Below, in pieces: positions 60,721-64,000 of a stretch of 64,000 nucleotides of DNA. A program made the position numbers and the translations under genes. Positions within the stretch are counted from its first letter, which is position 1. Each line of letters begins with the position of its first letter. Under the pieces are notes generated by a model. That model was not told the DNA's origin. It did no database searches and saw only the letters and a program-made list of their open reading frames with translations. The DNA comes from Torymus aiolomorphi (lineage: Eukaryota > Arthropoda > Insecta > Hymenoptera > Torymidae), in assembly GCA_036365515.1 (NCBI GenBank), contig CM070873.1:87131948-87195947 (forward strand), given 5' to 3'.

Positions 60721-62072
60721 CAGGAACTTTCAACTTTTTAGAAACTGCAAAATTTCATATTAAAAAAGCTAGAACTCAAGTTCTTTACAATTAGCACATA
60801 AGTGAACCAAAGCTCAAAATGTTCATTTTTCAATAGAGGAATAAGAACAAAAATTCTGAATAATGACAGAGGAAGCCTATTTTACAAAAAAATCACAAAA
60901 AGATCGAAAAAATCCGTCATTGAGACATAATAAGTTATCTGTAAATAAATATTTTATCAACTTTATCAGAAAGTTGATAAAATATTAACCCTTCTGCAAC
61001 CAAAAATACTTGGATAAAATTCATGATTATTCAACTCAAGACAAAATTATCCACGCCCATTTTATTGAGATTCACAGCATTTCACAAATTTTTGTTTGTG
61101 GTAACCTGTCGTATGAACCGCTTCACAGATATGCATAAAACAAAATTTAAATCACTTGCATTTTATGTGGTTACGGATCAAAGAGGTGTAAAATACTAAA
61201 TTAACCGCTGTCAATTCATTGGAACGTTGCTTCCTCAGACTTAATTTAGTGATACCTTTAGTAAAAATTGGCAATGGTATAGTAAGTTATCTTTTTTTCT
61301 AGATGGATTGGAAAAACACATAAAAATCAGCAAAAATGACCGATTTTTCGCTCTTTTAGCGATTTTTCGTAAAAAAAGTCTTCCTCTGCTATTATTTAAA
61401 ATTTTTTTGATTTCTTTATTGAAAAATGAACATTTTGTGCCTTAGTTGTCATGTGCTTTGTAAAGAACTTGTGTTCTAGCCCTTTGAATTTGAAATTTTT
61501 CAGTTATGTGACATAAATATAACAATAAATATTTAATCAAAAGATAAAAGTTGAGCTATTGTAGCAAAAACCTACATTTTCCATTTTTATTCCTCTGTAG
61601 AATTTATTATAAATTATTGTAAAACTGATAGGGATGCATTATTTATTAATTTATATCAAGACAGTTTTCAATTCATATACATACATATCAATAATGTTTA
61701 AAATTTGTAAATAAAATGATTATGATTGAATAAATGAAAATGCTAAAAAATATTTCATATAAATAAAAGTAAAATAATTTTACATCGAAGTAAGAATGTT
61801 AATTATTGAAATTTAAAGTTAATAGCAGACATCACTAAATTAAGTCTGAGGAAGCAACGTTCCAATGAATTGGCAGCGGTTAATTTAGCATTTTACACCT
61901 CTTTGATCCGTAAACACATAAAATGTGATTTAAGTTTTGTTTTATGCAGATCTGTGAAGCGGTTTATACCAGGTTACAACAAACAAAAATTTGTGAAATG
62001 CTGTATCTCTGAACAAAATGGGTAATTCTGTCTAGACTTGAGTAATAATGAATTATTTTTGGTTGCAGAAGC
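60721..62072. mobile_element. Two interleaved long inverted repeats
   Basis: Pair 1: about 60721-60925 (AGAACTCAAGTTCTTTACAA, AAAATGTTCATTTTTCAATA) with about 61335-61500 (TATTGAAAAATGAACATTTT, TTGTAAAGAACTTGTGTTCT). Pair 2: about 60985-61255 (CTTCTGCAACCAAAAATA, CACAAATTTTTGTTTG, CCGCTGTCAATTCATTGG) with about 61832-62072 (CCAATGAATTGGCAGCGG, CAAACAAAAATTTGTG, TTTTTGGTTGCAGAAG). The order is L1 L2 R1 R2, so the pairs cross. The inner ends of pair 2 are the CCAATGAATTGG family seen at 12.7-13.7 kb. Confidence 0.7.
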
Positions 62073-62631
62073 TTAAGACTGTCTTAAGTACCTAGTATAA
62101 GATAATAACTAGAAAACTTTTATTATCAATCATCCCGATGGTTGATAATAGATACGCGTGATATTTATCCCTGAATGGAAAATATTCTTTACAACGAAGG
62201 ATTGAAAATTTATTTTCTGTATATAAATCGATACAGATATCTACGGATAATCAGTTTATATCATCAATATTCAAATTAAGAGCCTACAGAAAAATGAAAA
62301 TTATATCAAAATTATAGGAAAGCATTCATTAAAATAAACACACACTTAACAGCTACTATCTAAATGGGATAAAAGTTATTTTAGCAAAGTTAGAATTTAT
62401 TCAGGTTTGTGCAGTTTTATATTAATTTACTGTTTTACCGAAATTACTAAAGTACAAAATACAAAAATTTGATGTGAATAAGAGCTTACTATTCGGATCT
62501 TAACATGCATAGTTGTTATTTTTCTCTTGTCGTTGCTCTTCGTATTTTGGATATTATTATTCAATCGTAATTTATATTATTCATCAGTGTTTCGCCCAAT
62601 AATTGTGAAATAGCACAATTTATATTTTTCA
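62073..62631. other. AT-rich spacer
   Basis: Nothing recognised. Confidence 0.45.
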
Positions 62632-63141
62632 CGCATAAAAGTGGGAAACATCTCAAACGCTAGTATTTATGTAATACATAAATACGAATTTCATTCTATT
62701 ACTATATCGATAAATCAATTTGGAGTAATAGAAAATTGAAAATAAGTGCTTCAGAATTTTTTCTGTGAGAAATTATCTAACAATTCATTTACTTTTGGTA
62801 ATTATTTGTGTCTACTGCCATTCTTCAACTTATTGGGAAGATAAAGTGATAGAGATAATTTGAAAAAAATTACGATGTAGAAATTCCCGCATAAAAGCGG
62901 GAAGCATCTCGACCGCTACTATTTATATAATACAAAATACGAATTTCACTCTATTACTATATCGATAAATCGATTTGGAGTAATAGAAAATTGAAAATAA
63001 GCTTCAGAATTTTTTCTGTGAGAAATTATCTAACAATTCATATTTACTTTTGGTAATGATGTGTGCCTACTGCCATTCTTCAACTTATTGGGAAGATAAA
63101 GTGATAGAGATAATTAAAAAAAAATTACGATGTAGGAATTT
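62632..63141. repeat. 256-bp tandem duplication
   Basis: CGCATAAAAGTGGGAAACAT at 62632 recurs as CGCATAAAAGCGGGAAGCAT at 62888, and the whole following 250 bp is duplicated at high identity (TCTATTACTATATCGATAAA, TTTTTTCTGTGAGAAATTAT, TTCTTCAACTTATTGGGAAG). Confidence 0.9.
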
Positions 63142-63490
63142 GTAATGCCTCCGATTACACCTTAGTAGCTTTCAGATTATAGATTCGTTTCAATGTTTTT
63201 AGAGTATAAAAACAAAATGAAATTAGTTTTATTTTTTTTTGCAATATAAAACCATTATTCAGGGCACAAGTCAAAATTCAACCATACGTTTAGTCTAGTA
63301 TTCTATAATAGTCTAGTCTAATATTCTAATTGTATTCTCGCACAGGTATACTGAACGGAATAATTGTTAACTATTCAAAATAATTATTTACCGTAGTTAT
63401 AACTACGATCGTAGCTACAAACTATCTTCTTGAATAGCCTGCCTGCATAGCCGTAACATCATTACGCTCTGTTAGGTACAAAAGAGTTAT
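63142..63490. other. AT-rich spacer, possibly SINE body
   Basis: A palindromic patch TAGTTATAACTACG/CGTAGCTACAAACTA lies near 63395-63424. It may belong to the 3' body of the following minus-strand repeat, but no counterpart was found in the other copies. Confidence 0.3.
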
Positions 63491-63620
63491 CTAAACGATT
63501 GCTGAAATTGCATAGGTATGCAGTATGTCACCTATCCAAGTAGTAACCGCACTGAGCGCTGTTTAACTTCGATCAATGATCGGCCAAGGTACAGTTGTAC
63601 TACGTCGCCAAAGTGCCGGT
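63491..63620 (-). mobile_element. 5S-rRNA-related SINE-like repeat
   Basis: On the minus strand: leader ACCGGCACTTTGGCGACG at 63620; then CCTTGGCCGATCATTGATCG, AAGTTAAACAGCGCTCAGTG and CGGTTACTACTTGGATAGGT as the 5S A box, intermediate element and C box; then CTATGCAATTTCAGCAATCG, which parallels CTATGCAACTTCTGCAAAAG in the 46.5-kb copy. The 3' body differs from the other copies after this point. Confidence 0.6.
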
Positions 63621-64000
63621 TAATTATTTTTAAGAATAATTAAAGTTAGTAAATAAAGCGTGTTTCTTGCCAGCTGACTTTTTTTTATAAGAGTTTAGGA
63701 TTGGAAATTGGAATTTAGTCAAAGCCATGAAATACAATCTCGAAATTTTCTAGGTATTACATTTGTTGAAAAAGTAACCATCAAATTAATACTTTTTCTT
63801 TGCAAGGTTTCAAAATTTAATATAATCTTTTTTTTTGTATCTTAAAAAATACTAATTCATGAATCAAGCTATTCGTATTTAAAAAATTCTAAACTCAATC
63901 ACTTTGACTAGTCGTGAAAAAATTGGATGAAAAATCAAGCATCATTGGTAATTGATTCAAGAATAATGTGCATCGAATGAAATAGATACAGAGGCATGCA
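63621..64000. other. AT-rich spacer to window end
   Basis: Nothing recognised. Confidence 0.45.

Overview
This window reads as nuclear DNA of an arthropod, most likely an insect. A parasitoid-wasp-like hymenopteran is my guess, but nothing in the sequence proves the lineage. The evidence is an AT-rich background cut by short CpG-rich islands full of GAGAG/CTCTC tracts, many TTAA-bounded fold-back elements, tRNA- and 5S-rRNA-related repeats, and pure (GA)n microsatellites. I found no bacterial operon, phage or viral gene. I also found no convincing protein-coding exon: the longest open frames lie in low-complexity CpG or pyrimidine-rich islands or inside repeats, carry no domain I recognise, and often have equally long frames on the opposite strand. 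The window is best read as intergenic DNA or a very large intron.

Two kinds of sequence alternate. The first is a set of about 17 CpG/GAGA-rich islands, at about 0-0.5, 2.2-2.7, 7.0-7.5, 10.2-10.5, 16.8-17.1, 17.7-17.9, 19.3-20.4, 20.7-21.0, 25.1-25.5, 32.9-33.6, 35.7-36.5, 38.7-39.2, 45.2-45.9, 48.0-48.7, 49.2-49.6, 52.6-52.7 and 53.05-53.6 kb. Several hold TATA boxes, CCAAT boxes and CACGTG E-boxes. They look like promoters, enhancers or insulators, but no transcript can be assigned to any of them.

The second is a dense, nested set of non-autonomous mobile elements and repeats. The main groups are: (a) TTAA-bounded inverted-repeat elements starting TTAAGG, at 11.0, 11.9, 15.4, 24.3 and 40.6 kb; (b) short hairpin elements ending in a sequence close to AATAGTACATTACGATAC, with a conserved GAGCGAAGCGAG-type loop, at about 7.9, 11.2, 16.0-16.3, 22.0, 23.1-23.9, 29.8, 34.7-35.3 and 59.2 kb; (c) 5S-rRNA-related SINE-like repeats at 9.2, 46.5 and 63.6 kb, plus a related copy without an obvious 5S part at 44.6-44.9 kb; (d) a family built on the core CCAATGAATTGGCAGCGG at 10.0, 12.7-13.9, 51.3-51.6 and 61.2-61.9 kb; (e) a TAA-flanked, Harbinger-like element (23.07-23.83 kb) inserted into a hairpin element; and (f) a 4.55-kb terminal-inverted-repeat element (53.86-58.42 kb) with reiterated end motifs and an interior of tandem and flip-flopped repeats.

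The clearest possible RNA gene is a tRNA-like unit at 32562-32633 (minus), with both internal promoter boxes, a good acceptor stem, a nearby T-run terminator and an unusual ACA anticodon. Three more degenerate tRNA-like segments lie at 5.05, 42.2 and 56.4 kb.

The most interesting result is architectural. The hairpin family keeps its termini and loop while the arms differ from copy to copy yet still pair with themselves, and nested insertions give a relative age order for several families.
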